A DNA stretch of 46,362 bases. Source: Castellaniella sp040276085 (lineage in GTDB: Bacteria; Pseudomonadota; Gammaproteobacteria; Burkholderiales; Burkholderiaceae_B). Shown one piece after another: positions 8,176-16,464 of this stretch. The stretch covers positions 1 through 46,362 of the forward strand of contig NZ_JBELOK010000013.1 in NCBI RefSeq assembly GCF_040276085.1, written 5' to 3'. The notes under the pieces were generated by a model. That model was given only the letters and a program-made list of their open reading frames with translations. It searched no databases and was not told where the DNA came from. A program made the position numbers and the translations under genes. Positions within the stretch are counted from its first letter, which is position 1. Every line of letters begins with the position of its first letter.

Positions 8176-8335
8176 AGCCGTTCATGCTGATCCATTCGGA
8201 AAGTTTGAAACTTAGCGGCGGAAAGTCCGGAAAGTTCAGAACTCAACGACCAGGTTGGTCGAGAATCAATGGTGGTTTCTCTGCAACTTGCTGATTTAAA
8301 AGAAGTGGTGATTCAGACCTCAGTGGCGTTCGACA
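8176..8335 (+). repeat. 160-bp direct repeat, copy 1 (IS21-like right end)
   Basis: About 97% identical (5 mismatches by eye) to 9954-10113 in the same orientation. Its last 19 bases, ending GTTCGACA, are the inverse of the end at 2271-2289. It contains AAGTTCAGAACTC and a related AAGTTTGAAACTTAG motif, like the repeated transposase-binding motifs inside IS21-family ends. No ORF is evident. Confidence 0.85.
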
Positions 8336-8430
8336 TGAGTTCTGAACTTCCGCCACTCAGTTCTGAACTCCAAAAAACACCTAAAGCGAGTGCTGATACG
8401 GGCCCCCGGTCAAAAATGGGACTGAGGTAG
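8336..8430. mobile_element. IS21-like end remnant abutting the 160-bp repeat
   Basis: TGAACTTCCGCCACTCAGTT and TGAACTCCAAAAA here match, with changes, 2290-2325. The reverse strand of both copies gives a similar short peptide end (TSVPFLTGGP here, TSTPFSVGNP at 2271-2376), suggestive of the 3' end of a lost istB-like gene. It directly adjoins the end at 8335, resembling joined IS ends. Family assignment is inference. Confidence 0.4.
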
Positions 8431-8626
8431 GCTTCAAGAAAACCTTATTTTAGTGGTTTTCTAGGCTTGGATGCTCTTTTCGGGGCAGACCAGCTATGTT
8501 GACTGCTTACGGTTGAATCCGCAGTCGGATGTTGCCGCTGGCGTTAGAGTCCCTTTGGGTAGAAGTGACGCTCCCCCAGCCGGCGTTGCCTCATGACTTG
8601 TTGGAAATAGGCAGTCGCGTTGGGGG

Positions 8627-9535
8627 CTATTTCCCATCTTGGGCGAACGGAGGAAGCTTTGTGCCGCAATTTCGGCAAAACTTTGCCGTTTCATCCAGTC
8701 CAGTCGTAAGGCATTCAGGGCATGTACGCGTATTCAGTCGGATAATGAATCGTTGAGCGGTCATTTCCGAGCTGATGATTCCGGTAGGAACAGCGAGAAT
8801 GCTCCATCCGACAAGCATACTGATTGATGTGATCGCCCTTCCAAGATCCGTCTGGGGCGTTATATCTCCGAAGCCAACAGTCGTGACGGCGGTGATGGCA
8901 AAGTAAACTGAGGTGGGGATGCTGCTGAAGGCAGAGCCGGGACCGCCTTCTATTACATAAAGCAACGTGCCATTAACAATTACAATTATTGCAACGACCG
9001 ACAAAAATATAACAATCTTGCGCTTGCTGGCCAATAGAGCGTTGCCCAGCATCGCGTACTCTTCCATGTAGGCAGCAAGCTTCAGAAGCCGGAAGATTCG
9101 TAGCAATCGCAACAGACGCAGGTCGAAGAGAGCGTGCAGTTCTGGGATGAAAAAAGCAGCATAACTGGGCAGAATGGCCAAAAGGTCCACTATCCCGTAA
9201 AAGCTCTTTGCGTACCTTAACGGGTGTTTCACGCAGGCCAGCCGGGCGATATATTCAATAGTGAAAGCAACGGTAAAAAACCACTCGAAAGCCCATAAGC
9301 TTGCACCATGCCGTATGTTTATCGTGTCAACGCTATCAAGCATCACTACTGTCACACTGAGCAATATCATTGCGATCAACACAAAATCGAACCACCGGCC
9401 AGCTCGCGTATCGGCTTCAAAAATAATCACGAACAAACGGTCGCGGAATCCCGACTCCGGCTTGCCAAAATAAGTTGCCCCATCTGACTTGACCGACGTC
9501 CGCGGTGGTCTACTATTCGGTACTTGAGTATTCAT
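8627..9535 (-). CDS. Voltage-gated potassium channel with C-terminal zinc ribbon
   Basis: 302-residue inner-membrane ion channel of the six-transmembrane (Kv/Kch) type. TM1-TM4 lie at about 47-155, with a voltage-sensor helix holding Arg every third residue (R140, R143, R146, R149). TM5 is at about 173-195, the pore helix and selectivity filter TTVGFGD at 218-224, and TM6 at about 230-255. The C-terminus adds two CxxC pairs (C272/C275 and C287/C290), a probable zinc ribbon facing the cytosol. The TVGFGD filter indicates K+ selectivity. It stands alone among IS remnants, between the two copies of the 160-bp repeat. The gene itself appears intact. Confidence 0.9.
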   Translation of the reverse strand: MNTQVPNSRPPRTSVKSDGATYFGKPESGFRDRLFVIIFEADTRAGRWFDFVLIAMILLSVTVVMLDSVDTINIRHGASLWAFEWFFTVAFTIEYIARLACVKHPLRYAKSFYGIVDLLAILPSYAAFFIPELHALFDLRLLRLLRIFRLLKLAAYMEEYAMLGNALLASKRKIVIFLSVVAIIVIVNGTLLYVIEGGPGSAFSSIPTSVYFAITAVTTVGFGDITPQTDLGRAITSISMLVGWSILAVPTGIISSEMTAQRFIIRLNTRTCPECLTTGLDETAKFCRNCGTKLPPFAQDGK

Positions 9536-9794
9536 TTATGCATTTCCGTCAACAGTTGGCACTATTACAACGCCGCCAAAGCGCGAATGTGCCACTATAT
9601 CTCCTCCTGAATTCCCATCTCAACAATACGGCTGGGAGTGACTCGACAGAAAATAAGAAAGTTGCAATGGCTCATGTAGCACCTTGTTGTGCTTCAAGTT
9701 ATGCAATATCGCCGGTGGGACGGTGCCCGGTATTATGCTCATGGCCGTATCCCCGGCATACGAGGACGCCCCCACCAAACTTCTTGCACCGCTT
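9536..9794. other. Intergenic stretch, nothing recognised
   Basis: About 260 bp upstream of the channel gene. Short frames exist on the plus strand but show no ribosome site or recognisable protein. It probably contains the channel promoter, which I cannot place with confidence. Confidence 0.4.
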
Positions 9795-9953
9795 TTAGCC
9801 TTTCACTTTTTCGATCATGTGATTAATGACGTGGGTGTGTTCACGGTGAGGACTAAACATGACGATGTCGGCGTCTACCTCCACCTTTACGTTATGTCCC
9901 GGCGGCCAGTAAAAAAGATCATTCGCGCTCACTGTCTCTTGCACGCCGAAACC
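9795..9953 (-). pseudogene. Cupin-like protein, C-terminal fragment
   Basis: The minus strand reads GFGVQETVSANDLFYWPPG and on to EHTHVINHMIEKVKG then stop (TAA at 9795-9797). The YWPPGH block followed by a V-D-A-D-I-V-M-F-S-P-H strand and a final HM segment resemble small cupin-fold proteins. The N-terminal part is missing: coding sequence stops exactly where the 160-bp repeat begins (9954). The family call is from pattern memory only. Confidence 0.55.
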
Positions 9954-10113
9954 AGCCGTTCATGCTGATCCATTCGGAAAGTTTAAAACTTAGCGGCGGA
10001 TAGTCCGGAAAGTTCAGAACTCAACGACCAGGTTGGTCGAGACTCAATGGTGGCTTCTCTGCAGCTTGCTGATTTAAAAGAAGTGGTGATTCAGACCTCA
10101 GTGGCGTTCGACA
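9954..10113 (+). repeat. 160-bp direct repeat, copy 2 (IS21-like right end)
   Basis: Second copy of 8176-8335. It sits precisely between a 5'-truncated cupin fragment on the left and a 5'-truncated BrnA fragment on the right, so it marks a deletion or insertion junction. Confidence 0.85.
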
Positions 10114-10118
10114 CCCAA

Positions 10119-10240
10119 AGGTTGCCGTGACGATCCGCTACGACGAGGCTGTGATCGACGCCTTCAAGGCTGATGGTCCAGGCTGGCAGGCTCGGATGAA
10201 TGAGGTTCTGAAGAAAACTGTGTCCAGGAAGCACGCATAG
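10119..10240 (+). pseudogene. BrnA-type antitoxin, C-terminal fragment
   Basis: The frame VTIRYDEAVIDAFKADGPGW, followed by QARMNEVLKK and a stop at 10238-10240, matches the C-terminal DNA-binding part of BrnA antitoxins (the GPGWQ-R-N-E-L pattern). There is no start codon or N-terminal half: the sequence is cut at the 160-bp repeat, and no brnT toxin gene remains upstream. It ends 15 nt from the convergent YceI-family gene. Confidence 0.7.
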
Positions 10241-10255
10241 GCAGCAAAACCAGCC

Positions 10256-10828
10256 TTATTGCTTGATGGCCTCGATTTGTATTTCCAGCCGAACAGAATC
10301 CGGGATGCCGGGTATCCCAAAGTTCATGCCCCACTGGCTGCGCTGGATCGTGGCCTCGAAGTCGCCGCCACAGACGTCGCGCTGGATGCGTTTGTTCGTA
10401 TAGCAGTTGAAGTGGCTGGCTGTCAGTGCCACTGGCTGCTGAACACCCAATAGTGTCAGCGTGCCGCTCAGGCCGGTGACTCGATCTCCTTCAAAGGTGA
10501 AGGCAGAGCTTTCGAAACGGGCCGTTGGAAAGGCACCGGTATCGAAGAAGTCCTTGGTGCGCAGGTGCTCGTCGAAGCCGGTTGAGCCGCTGTTGATCGA
10601 GTTCATATCGATCACGATGCTGGCCTGCCCCTTTTGGGCGGCCTGATCCAGCTGGATGCTGCCGGTGACCGTATCGAAGCGCCCGCGGGTGGTGGATGTG
10701 CCGTTATGCACAACCGCGAAGGTGACAAAGCTGTGATCCGCTTCGACCACGTAGGTGGCATTCTGGGCCTGAACCTGAAAGGCCAATGTCGAGAGCCCCA
10801 GTAGGGTCGCAAAGAGACGTGTGCGCAT
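10256..10828 (-). CDS. YceI-family periplasmic protein
   Basis: 190 residues with a Sec signal peptide (cleavage about after VQA, residues 1-21). The mature YceI-like lipocalin-type beta barrel opens with the typical Y-V-V-E-A-D-H-S-F-V-T-F strand and contains TTRGRFDTVTGSI and HLRTKDFFDTGAFPTARF. YceI proteins bind long isoprenoid lipids in the periplasm; the ligand here is unknown. Ribosome site AGAGGGG lies 7 nt before the ATG. The start is 10828, the gene stands alone, and it converges with the brnA remnant. Confidence 0.9.
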   Translation of the reverse strand: MRTRLFATLLGLSTLAFQVQAQNATYVVEADHSFVTFAVVHNGTSTTRGRFDTVTGSIQLDQAAQKGQASIVIDMNSINSGSTGFDEHLRTKDFFDTGAFPTARFESSAFTFEGDRVTGLSGTLTLLGVQQPVALTASHFNCYTNKRIQRDVCGGDFEATIQRSQWGMNFGIPGIPDSVRLEIQIEAIKQ

Positions 10829-11151
10829 GAGGAATCCCCTCTAAGAAGAACCGAACCGAGATGGCGATTGCTATCGATAAATCCGATTCTGTCAGTGTAT
10901 AGGAACGGCTCGCTGGTGCCGCATGCTGAAGATGCTTTTGTTGATTGGGATCAAAGAGTTCTCAAATTGACAGGGTGCCGCTTGGCGGGGCCGCACAAAA
11001 AGATCCAGTCCACTAATGTTTGGTGTGGATCTGCGCGGGGTGATTGCCAAGGTCAGATGCCAAGGGATTTGGGTGGTAAGCCCCGCATCGTGCAGGCAGC
11101 TCGCTGCGGCAATCGTCCCGACGAGATCGTCAAGATGGTTTGCCGCCGCGA
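10829..11151. other. Intergenic stretch without a convincing gene
   Basis: 323 bp between the YceI-family gene and the ArsC-like gene, both on the minus strand. Frames of about 87 codons (minus) and 102 codons (plus) cross it, but neither has a ribosome site or recognisable protein. The minus frame (AANHLDDLVGTIAAASCL...) looks slightly protein-like and could be a decayed gene. No strong promoter or terminator was found. Confidence 0.4.
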
Positions 11152-11502
11152 TCAAAGCCCGAAAATCGTTGCATAGCGCTCGGGCTTGAAACCCACTTCA
11201 ATGCCGTGCGGTGTTGTCAGTACCGGGCGCTTGATCATCGTTGGCTCTGCGACCATCAGGTCGATTGCTCTGGCGTCATCCAGATCGTTGCGTACTGCTT
11301 CTGGCAGGGCACGGAACGTCCTGCTCGCCTTGTTCAGCACCTTGTCCAGGCCTGCTTCGGCAACCCATGCCGCGACTTCGGTGCGGGTGATGCCCACAAC
11401 GCGATAATCGTGGAATTTGAAATCAACGCCCTGCGTATCAAGCCACGTGAAGGCCTTCTTCATCGTGTCGCAGTTCTTGATGCCGTAGATGGTAACCGTC
11501 AT
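11152..11502 (-). CDS. ArsC/Spx-family thioredoxin-fold protein (YffB-like)
   Basis: 116 residues starting MTVTIYGIKNCDTMKKAFTW. It has a thioredoxin-like fold with a single cysteine in KNCDTMKKA, the signature of the YffB/Spx branch rather than true arsenate reductase (CxxC/R context). The later segment IKRPVLTTPHGIEVGFKPERY contains the family cis-proline. The probable role is a glutathione-linked reductase or a regulator; the substrate is unknown. The ATG at 11500-11502 gives the family N-terminus; the open frame upstream to 11637 is not supported. Confidence 0.87.
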   Translation of the reverse strand: MTVTIYGIKNCDTMKKAFTWLDTQGVDFKFHDYRVVGITRTEVAAWVAEAGLDKVLNKASRTFRALPEAVRNDLDDARAIDLMVAEPTMIKRPVLTTPHGIEVGFKPERYATIFGL

Positions 11503-11697
11503 ATTGGATTGCTCATTCTTGAAGTGTGGATCTTTTCTTGGATGCTCATGGTGTGCGCCGTTGGCTCGGCTGTGGTTGTCAGCCAGGAGCGTCGTGCATG
11601 GCAACCAGCGCACGCGTCGAAGTGGTTGAGTCCGCACAGATCAAACCTTAAAAAGGACAGATCGTGCAACTTCTGAATCTACCATGCGCGCAGTGGC

Positions 11698-11720
11698 AAG
11701 CCGCTTGTTGTTATCGGCTT
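11698..11720 (-). terminator. Small hairpin at the end of the TRAP operon
   Basis: AAGCCG (11715-11720 on the reverse strand) pairs with CGGCTT (11698-11703), starting in the stop codon of the large permease gene. The stem is only 6 bp and no T-run follows, so termination here is uncertain. Confidence 0.3.
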
Positions 11721-13011
11721 ACCCGCCCCCCATGCTGGGCAGCAGCAACGCGATCTGCGGGAAGATCACCACCAACGCCAGGCCCACCAGCCCCAGGCCG
11801 GCGTAGGGCAAGGATCCAATCAGCACATCGCGGATGGTGTAATCCGGGCGCAGGGCCTTGACGACAAACAGGTTCATCCCCACGGGTGGGGTAACGGCGC
11901 CGATCTCCATGTTGATGACCAGAATCACGCCAAACCAGACCAGATCGATTTGCATCGCCACCAGGCCGGGCAGCAGGATGGGTACGGTAACCAGGATGGC
12001 GGCCGAGGCATCCATGAACATACCCAAAACCAGGTAAAGCAGGTTGATGGCAATCAGAAACTGCCAGGGTGCCAGCTGCAGGCCTTCCAGCCAGGTGGCA
12101 AAGTCTTGTGGTACGCGCAAGAGCGACAGCGTGTTGCCAAACACCCCTGCGCCAGCAATCAGCATCAGGATCATGCAACTGGTGACAACGCTGTCGCGCA
12201 CGGCGTCGATAAAGCGCTGCCAGGTCAGTGTGCGCTTGAAGAATGTCGTCAGGATGAAGGCGTAGATGACGCCCACGCCGGCGGCTTCGGTGGGTGTAAA
12301 CCAGCCGGTGTAGATGCCGCCCAGGATCAGGGGGATCATGAACAGGCTGCCCCACATGCCCCAGGTAAAGGGCACGTGTTCGCGAGAAATCGAGACCTTG
12401 CCGCCGCTGCGCTGGTTTCTGCGCCAGGCCCAGTAAATGGAGTAGAGGCAAAACATGGCGGCCAGCATGATGCCGGGAAGCACACCGGCCATGAACAGCT
12501 TGCCAACGGAAGCGTTGGTGACCAGTGAATAAAGAATGAACGAGATGCTGGGCGGGATCAAAATCCCCAGGGTGCCGGCAACGGCCACGACACCGGCTGC
12601 CATGCGCTTGTCATAGCCACGGTCGCACATCTCGGGGACGCTGATTGAACCGATGGTGGCGGCGGTGGCGGTGGATGAGCCGGAGATTGCCGCAAAGATG
12701 GCGCTGGCCACGGTGGCGGCCACAGCCAGCCCGCCAGGCAGGCGGCCAACGATCCGCTGTGCAAAATCAAACAGATCGCGCCCGGATTCTCCTTTGAGCA
12801 TGATCTGCCCCATCAGGATATAGAGCGGGATGGCGATGATGACAAAGGAGTTGAGGTCGGTATAGGCCAGTTGCGCCAGGGCAGTCATTCCGGGATCAAA
12901 GCCGATGGTCAGCATGTAGCCCACCGTGCCGCTGATCAGCAGTGATACGGCAATGGGAACCCCGAGAATGAGCAATACGCCCAGCGAAACCAATGTGAGT
13001 GTAAAGACCAT
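11719..13011 (-). CDS. TRAP transporter large permease (DctM type)
   Basis: 430-residue inner-membrane protein with about 12 hydrophobic segments, the ion-coupled transport subunit of a tripartite ATP-independent periplasmic transporter. Typical family stretches are ISGSSTATAATIGSISVPEM (about residues 110-130), GTLGILIPPSISFILYS, and a second inverted-repeat half ending in VVIFPQIALLLP. It starts 1 nt after the small permease stop, so the two are translationally coupled. It transports the substrate captured by the binding protein at 13612, probably a tricarboxylate or dicarboxylate given the TcuA gene upstream. Confidence 0.95.
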   Translation of the reverse strand: MVFTLTLVSLGVLLILGVPIAVSLLISGTVGYMLTIGFDPGMTALAQLAYTDLNSFVIIAIPLYILMGQIMLKGESGRDLFDFAQRIVGRLPGGLAVAATVASAIFAAISGSSTATAATIGSISVPEMCDRGYDKRMAAGVVAVAGTLGILIPPSISFILYSLVTNASVGKLFMAGVLPGIMLAAMFCLYSIYWAWRRNQRSGGKVSISREHVPFTWGMWGSLFMIPLILGGIYTGWFTPTEAAGVGVIYAFILTTFFKRTLTWQRFIDAVRDSVVTSCMILMLIAGAGVFGNTLSLLRVPQDFATWLEGLQLAPWQFLIAINLLYLVLGMFMDASAAILVTVPILLPGLVAMQIDLVWFGVILVINMEIGAVTPPVGMNLFVVKALRPDYTIRDVLIGSLPYAGLGLVGLALVVIFPQIALLLPSMGGG

Positions 13012-13012
13012 G

Positions 13013-13540
13013 TCAGCTCCGGGGGGTGGTCAGGCGGCGTACAAACAGGTGGACTTCGAAGATCAGCCACAGCAGGGTGCCCACCGGTAAGGCCAGGTGT
13101 GGAATCCAGACAGGCCAGCTCATGACGTCCAGCGTGGTTTCGTGGGCCAGGAGGCTGTCGCTGAACTGCGTGTAGCCCGAAATGGTAAACACCACGAGGA
13201 ATCCGGCGATGATGATGAAACGCAGGATGTGCATGATCCGGGCGCTGCGCGGATACATGTTTTCCAGCGCGATGCCCGAAGTAACGTGCTCTTCGCGCAG
13301 TGCGGTATATGACGCCCCCACGAAAGCCAGCCAGGACAGGGCAAACAGATCCACATCGTATGTCCAGGAGTTATCGATGTGGGTGGTGCGCATCACGATA
13401 CCTAAGATGATGGATGCTGCCATCACGATCATGAAGACGGCTGAGAGATAGCCGACAGTGATCCCCAGCTTTGTGGCGGCGTGTTGCGCCGCTTGCACGC
13501 AGCGTCCCCCGCTGGGGGATCTTGCAGATGATTCAGTCAT
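13013..13540 (-). CDS. TRAP transporter small permease (DctQ type)
   Basis: 175 residues with four predicted transmembrane helices (about 27-50, 65-85, 105-125, 145-165), the standard topology of DctQ subunits that pair with DctM in the inner membrane. The SWLAFVGASYTALREEHVTS stretch, with its conserved REEHV motif, is diagnostic. It lies between the binding protein and large permease genes in the same operon. Confidence 0.93.
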   Translation of the reverse strand: MTESSARSPSGGRCVQAAQHAATKLGITVGYLSAVFMIVMAASIILGIVMRTTHIDNSWTYDVDLFALSWLAFVGASYTALREEHVTSGIALENMYPRSARIMHILRFIIIAGFLVVFTISGYTQFSDSLLAHETTLDVMSWPVWIPHLALPVGTLLWLIFEVHLFVRRLTTPRS

Positions 13541-13611
13541 TGTTGCCCCCTTGCTGTCCGGCTGTGGTTGGCCGGACAGTACAGTGGATGATTACGGGCG
13601 GTGTGCCCGGA

Positions 13612-14631
13612 TCACTTCTTGTTGTTGAGTGCGGCGTCCACATCGTCCAGTATCTGCTGGCCGCTGGCGCCTGTTTCAGCCACATAGTCCTTGCGTGCCT
13701 GCACGCCGGCGGTGGCCTTCCATTCTTTCAGCTCGGCATCCGTTGGCCGATAGACATCGTTGCCATTCTTTTTTGCAATGACGATATCGTTGTTGAATTC
13801 TTTCTCGATGTCGGCGACGGCCAGCTTCTCGGTACTGACGGCAGCTTTGCTGATGATGTCACGCTGCTCTTGCGTCAGGCCTTTCCACCACTTGGCATTG
13901 ACCTGGATGGGGTACACCAGCGGGACGTAGTGGATAGCGGTGATGTAGTGGCCAACTTCGTACCACTTGCGCGAGATGATGCTCGACAATCCCGAGACGG
14001 CTGCGTCCAGGCTGCCGCTTTGCAAGGCCGTGTACACCTCGCTGGAATCCACTGCCACCGGCGTGGCCCCCTGGGCGGCCAGAAACTTGGCCGAGAGCTT
14101 GCCTTCAGAGCGGATTTTCAGGTCCTTGATATCGGCCGGCGTCTTGATGACGTGCTTGGTATTGATATAGCTTTCTGCGTAGCCGTAAAAGCCCCAGCCA
14201 ATCACTTCTACATTGTGTTTGTTCAGGCTGGCATTAACATCTTGGCCCAGCTTGCCGTGCAAGGTCTGGAGCAGCAAGCTGGCATCATCCACCAAAAAGG
14301 GGATGGTGTCCCATTCCAGCGATGGTTCGTACTTGGACCACCAGTGCATGCCGAAAATGGCCATATTGGTGGTGTTGTTGCTGAGCCCTTGCGCAATGTT
14401 GGATTCCTTCAGCAGGGATCCCGACGGGTAAGTTTCAACCTTGATGGATCCTTTGCTCAGATCCGTGATGGCCTTGGCAAAATTTTCTCCTTGATCGGCC
14501 GTCGCGGTATGCGGTGGCATGTACCAGGCCAGGCGTACGGTCAGGTCTGCCGCCTGCGTGGCTGACATCCCCAGCAGGCAGGCCGCGCCGATACTGGAGA
14601 CGGCAAATAGCTTACGGATAGAGTGATTCAT
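13612..14631 (-). CDS. TRAP transporter solute-binding protein (DctP type)
   Basis: 339-residue periplasmic receptor with a Sec signal peptide (cleavage near TQAADL, about residue 27). The mature part begins with the usual L-T-V-R-L-A-W strand and carries an Arg in a DLKIRSEGK stretch, the position that salt-bridges a substrate carboxylate in DctP-type proteins, followed by VYTALQSGSLDAA. Ribosome site AAGGAG. It probably binds an organic carboxylate; tricarballylate or a related acid is inferred from the TcuA-like dehydrogenase in the operon. Confidence 0.94.
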   Translation of the reverse strand: MNHSIRKLFAVSSIGAACLLGMSATQAADLTVRLAWYMPPHTATADQGENFAKAITDLSKGSIKVETYPSGSLLKESNIAQGLSNNTTNMAIFGMHWWSKYEPSLEWDTIPFLVDDASLLLQTLHGKLGQDVNASLNKHNVEVIGWGFYGYAESYINTKHVIKTPADIKDLKIRSEGKLSAKFLAAQGATPVAVDSSEVYTALQSGSLDAAVSGLSSIISRKWYEVGHYITAIHYVPLVYPIQVNAKWWKGLTQEQRDIISKAAVSTEKLAVADIEKEFNNDIVIAKKNGNDVYRPTDAELKEWKATAGVQARKDYVAETGASGQQILDDVDAALNNKK

Positions 14632-14715
14632 GGTGTGCTCCTTTGATAATGGAAGCGCTGGTCACCCGTGCCCATTTGCTGTGGGTCTGATTACCCGGAT
14701 GGCTGCGCACAACGG

Positions 14716-14742
14716 CCGCTTTTCTCGGTCTGAAAATAGCGG
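14716..14742 (-). terminator. Hairpin between etfA and the TRAP genes
   Basis: Imperfect stem (CCGCTATTTTC paired with GAAAAGCGG, one bulge) in the 153-nt gap after etfA. It has no long T-run and may reduce rather than stop read-through into the TRAP genes, which have their own strong ribosome site. Confidence 0.3.
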
Positions 14743-14784
14743 TTTCAGTCTACTTCGTGAAACCTGACAAGCGACTAAACCCTC

Positions 14785-15714
14785 TTAGAGCGCCTGTTTC
14801 AGGGCTGGCACTGCCTCAAAGAGGTCGGCCACCAGCCCGTAATCCGCTACCCCAAAGATGGGTGCTTCGGCGTCCTTGTTGATGGCGACGATTACCTTCG
14901 AGTCTTTCATCCCCGCCAGGTGCTGAATGGCACCCGAGATCCCGACGGCGATGTAGAGCTGCGGGGCAACGATCTTGCCGGTTTGCCCCACTTGCCAGTC
15001 GTTGGGGGCATAGCCCGCGTCCACCGCTGCGCGTGATGCGCCCAGCGCTGCCCCCAGCTTGTCGGCCAGTGGCTCCAGCAGTTTGAAGTTCTCGGCGCTT
15101 CCCAGGCCTCGTCCGCCCGAGACCACCACGCGTGCCGTGGTGAGGTCAGGACGCTCGCTGGTATCCAGCGCCCGGCTCACAAAAGCCGACTTGCCGGAGT
15201 CTGTGACTGCGGCCACAGATTCAACGGAGGCTGTGCCGCCGGTTGCGGCAACCGGCTCGAACGCTGTGGTGCGAACGGTCAGCACCTTGACCGTGTCGGC
15301 CGACTGCACGGTGGCCAGCGCATTGCCCGCGTAGATGGGCCGCACAAAGGTGTCGGGTGACTGCACGGCGATGATGTCGGAGATCTGCGCCACATCAAGC
15401 TTGGCTGCTACGCGTGGGGCCACGTTTTTGCCTGTGGCAGTGGCGGCGAAGACAATGTGGCTGTAGCTTTTCGCAACCGCCAGTACTTGCGCGGCCACGT
15501 TCTCGGCCAGCCCATCGGCCAGCGGCGCTGCATCGGCGTGCAGTACCTTGGCTACGCCGGCCAGTCCGCCAGCCTGTGTCGCCACCGCTTGTGCATCCAG
15601 GCCTGCCACCAGTACGTGTACTTCGCCGCCGATGGCTGCCGCTGCCGCCACCGCGCAGCGGGTGGCAGGCGATAGATGCGCGTTATCGTGTTCCGCTATA
15701 ACAAGAATCCCCAT
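14785..15714 (-). CDS. etfA: Electron transfer flavoprotein, alpha subunit
   Basis: 309 residues. The C-terminal FAD-binding domain shows the ETF-alpha signature: LYIAVGISGAIQHLAGMKDS and then VAINKDAEAPIF (about residues 248-282), preceded by VVVSGGRGLGS. ETF is a soluble FAD/AMP heterodimer that takes electrons from dehydrogenases and passes them to ETF-quinone oxidoreductase. The gene follows etfB with no gap. In this operon it probably serves the TcuA-like flavoprotein; that is inference from context. Confidence 0.96.
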   Translation of the reverse strand: MGILVIAEHDNAHLSPATRCAVAAAAAIGGEVHVLVAGLDAQAVATQAGGLAGVAKVLHADAAPLADGLAENVAAQVLAVAKSYSHIVFAATATGKNVAPRVAAKLDVAQISDIIAVQSPDTFVRPIYAGNALATVQSADTVKVLTVRTTAFEPVAATGGTASVESVAAVTDSGKSAFVSRALDTSERPDLTTARVVVSGGRGLGSAENFKLLEPLADKLGAALGASRAAVDAGYAPNDWQVGQTGKIVAPQLYIAVGISGAIQHLAGMKDSKVIVAINKDAEAPIFGVADYGLVADLFEAVPALKQAL

Positions 15715-16464
15715 TTACGCCACCTTCGCTTCGTTTTTCAGCTTGTCCACCAGGGTAGCCACATCCGGCACCGTGATGCCCGCCTGGCGCGCCGGTGGTT
15801 CTGTGACCTGCAATGTCTTTAAGCGTGGTGCGACGTCTACCCCGAGGTCTTCGGGAGAGAGCGTGGCCACGGGCTTTTTCTTGGCCTTCATGATGTTGGG
15901 CAGCGTCACGTAGCGCGGCTCGTTCAGGCGTAGATCCACCGTGATCACCGCAGGCAAGGTCAGGCGTACTGTTTCCAGGCCCCCATCCACCTCGCGGCGC
16001 ACTTGCACGTGGCCGTCCGCCACCTCTACCTGGTTGGCGTTGGTTGCCTGAGGCCAATCCAGGATTGCCGCAAGCATTTGTCCGGTCTGGTTGGCGTCGT
16101 CATCAATCGCCTGTTTGCCCAGGATCACGAGCGCGGGTTCCTCGCGGCGCACCAGGGCGGCGATGAGTTTGGCCACGGCCAGTGGCTGCAAATCGGCGTC
16201 GGTGTGCACCAGCACGCCGCGATCCGCACCGATTGCAAGCGCGGTGCGCAACGTCTCCTGGCACTGCGTGACGCCGCACGAGAGAGCGATCACTTCGGCG
16301 GCCGAGCCCTTTTCTTTCAGGCGCACGGCTTCTTCCATCGCAATTTCGTCAAACGGGTTCATGGCCATTTTTACATTGGCAATGTCGACGCCCGTGTGGT
16401 CGGATTTGACGCGTACCTTGACGTTGAAATCCACCACGCGCTTGACCGGTACCAAAACCTTCAT
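15715..16464 (-). CDS. etfB: Electron transfer flavoprotein, beta subunit
   Basis: 249 residues starting MKVLVPVKRVVDFNVKVRVK, with the AMP-binding ADP/adenine region and the signature VRREEPALVILGKQAIDDDA and then NQTGQMLAAILDWPQAT. This is the beta subunit of the ETF heterodimer. The start overlaps the stop of the TcuA-like gene (ATGA at 16461-16464), and etfA follows directly, so all three are very probably co-translated. Confidence 0.96.
   Translation of the reverse strand: MKVLVPVKRVVDFNVKVRVKSDHTGVDIANVKMAMNPFDEIAMEEAVRLKEKGSAAEVIALSCGVTQCQETLRTALAIGADRGVLVHTDADLQPLAVAKLIAALVRREEPALVILGKQAIDDDANQTGQMLAAILDWPQATNANQVEVADGHVQVRREVDGGLETVRLTLPAVITVDLRLNEPRYVTLPNIMKAKKKPVATLSPEDLGVDVAPRLKTLQVTEPPARQAGITVPDVATLVDKLKNEAKVA

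Noticed and set aside
10868..11176. 102-codon plus-strand frame upstream of the YceI-family gene
   Set aside because: No ribosome site, no protein-like pattern, and overlaps the end of the ArsC-like gene.
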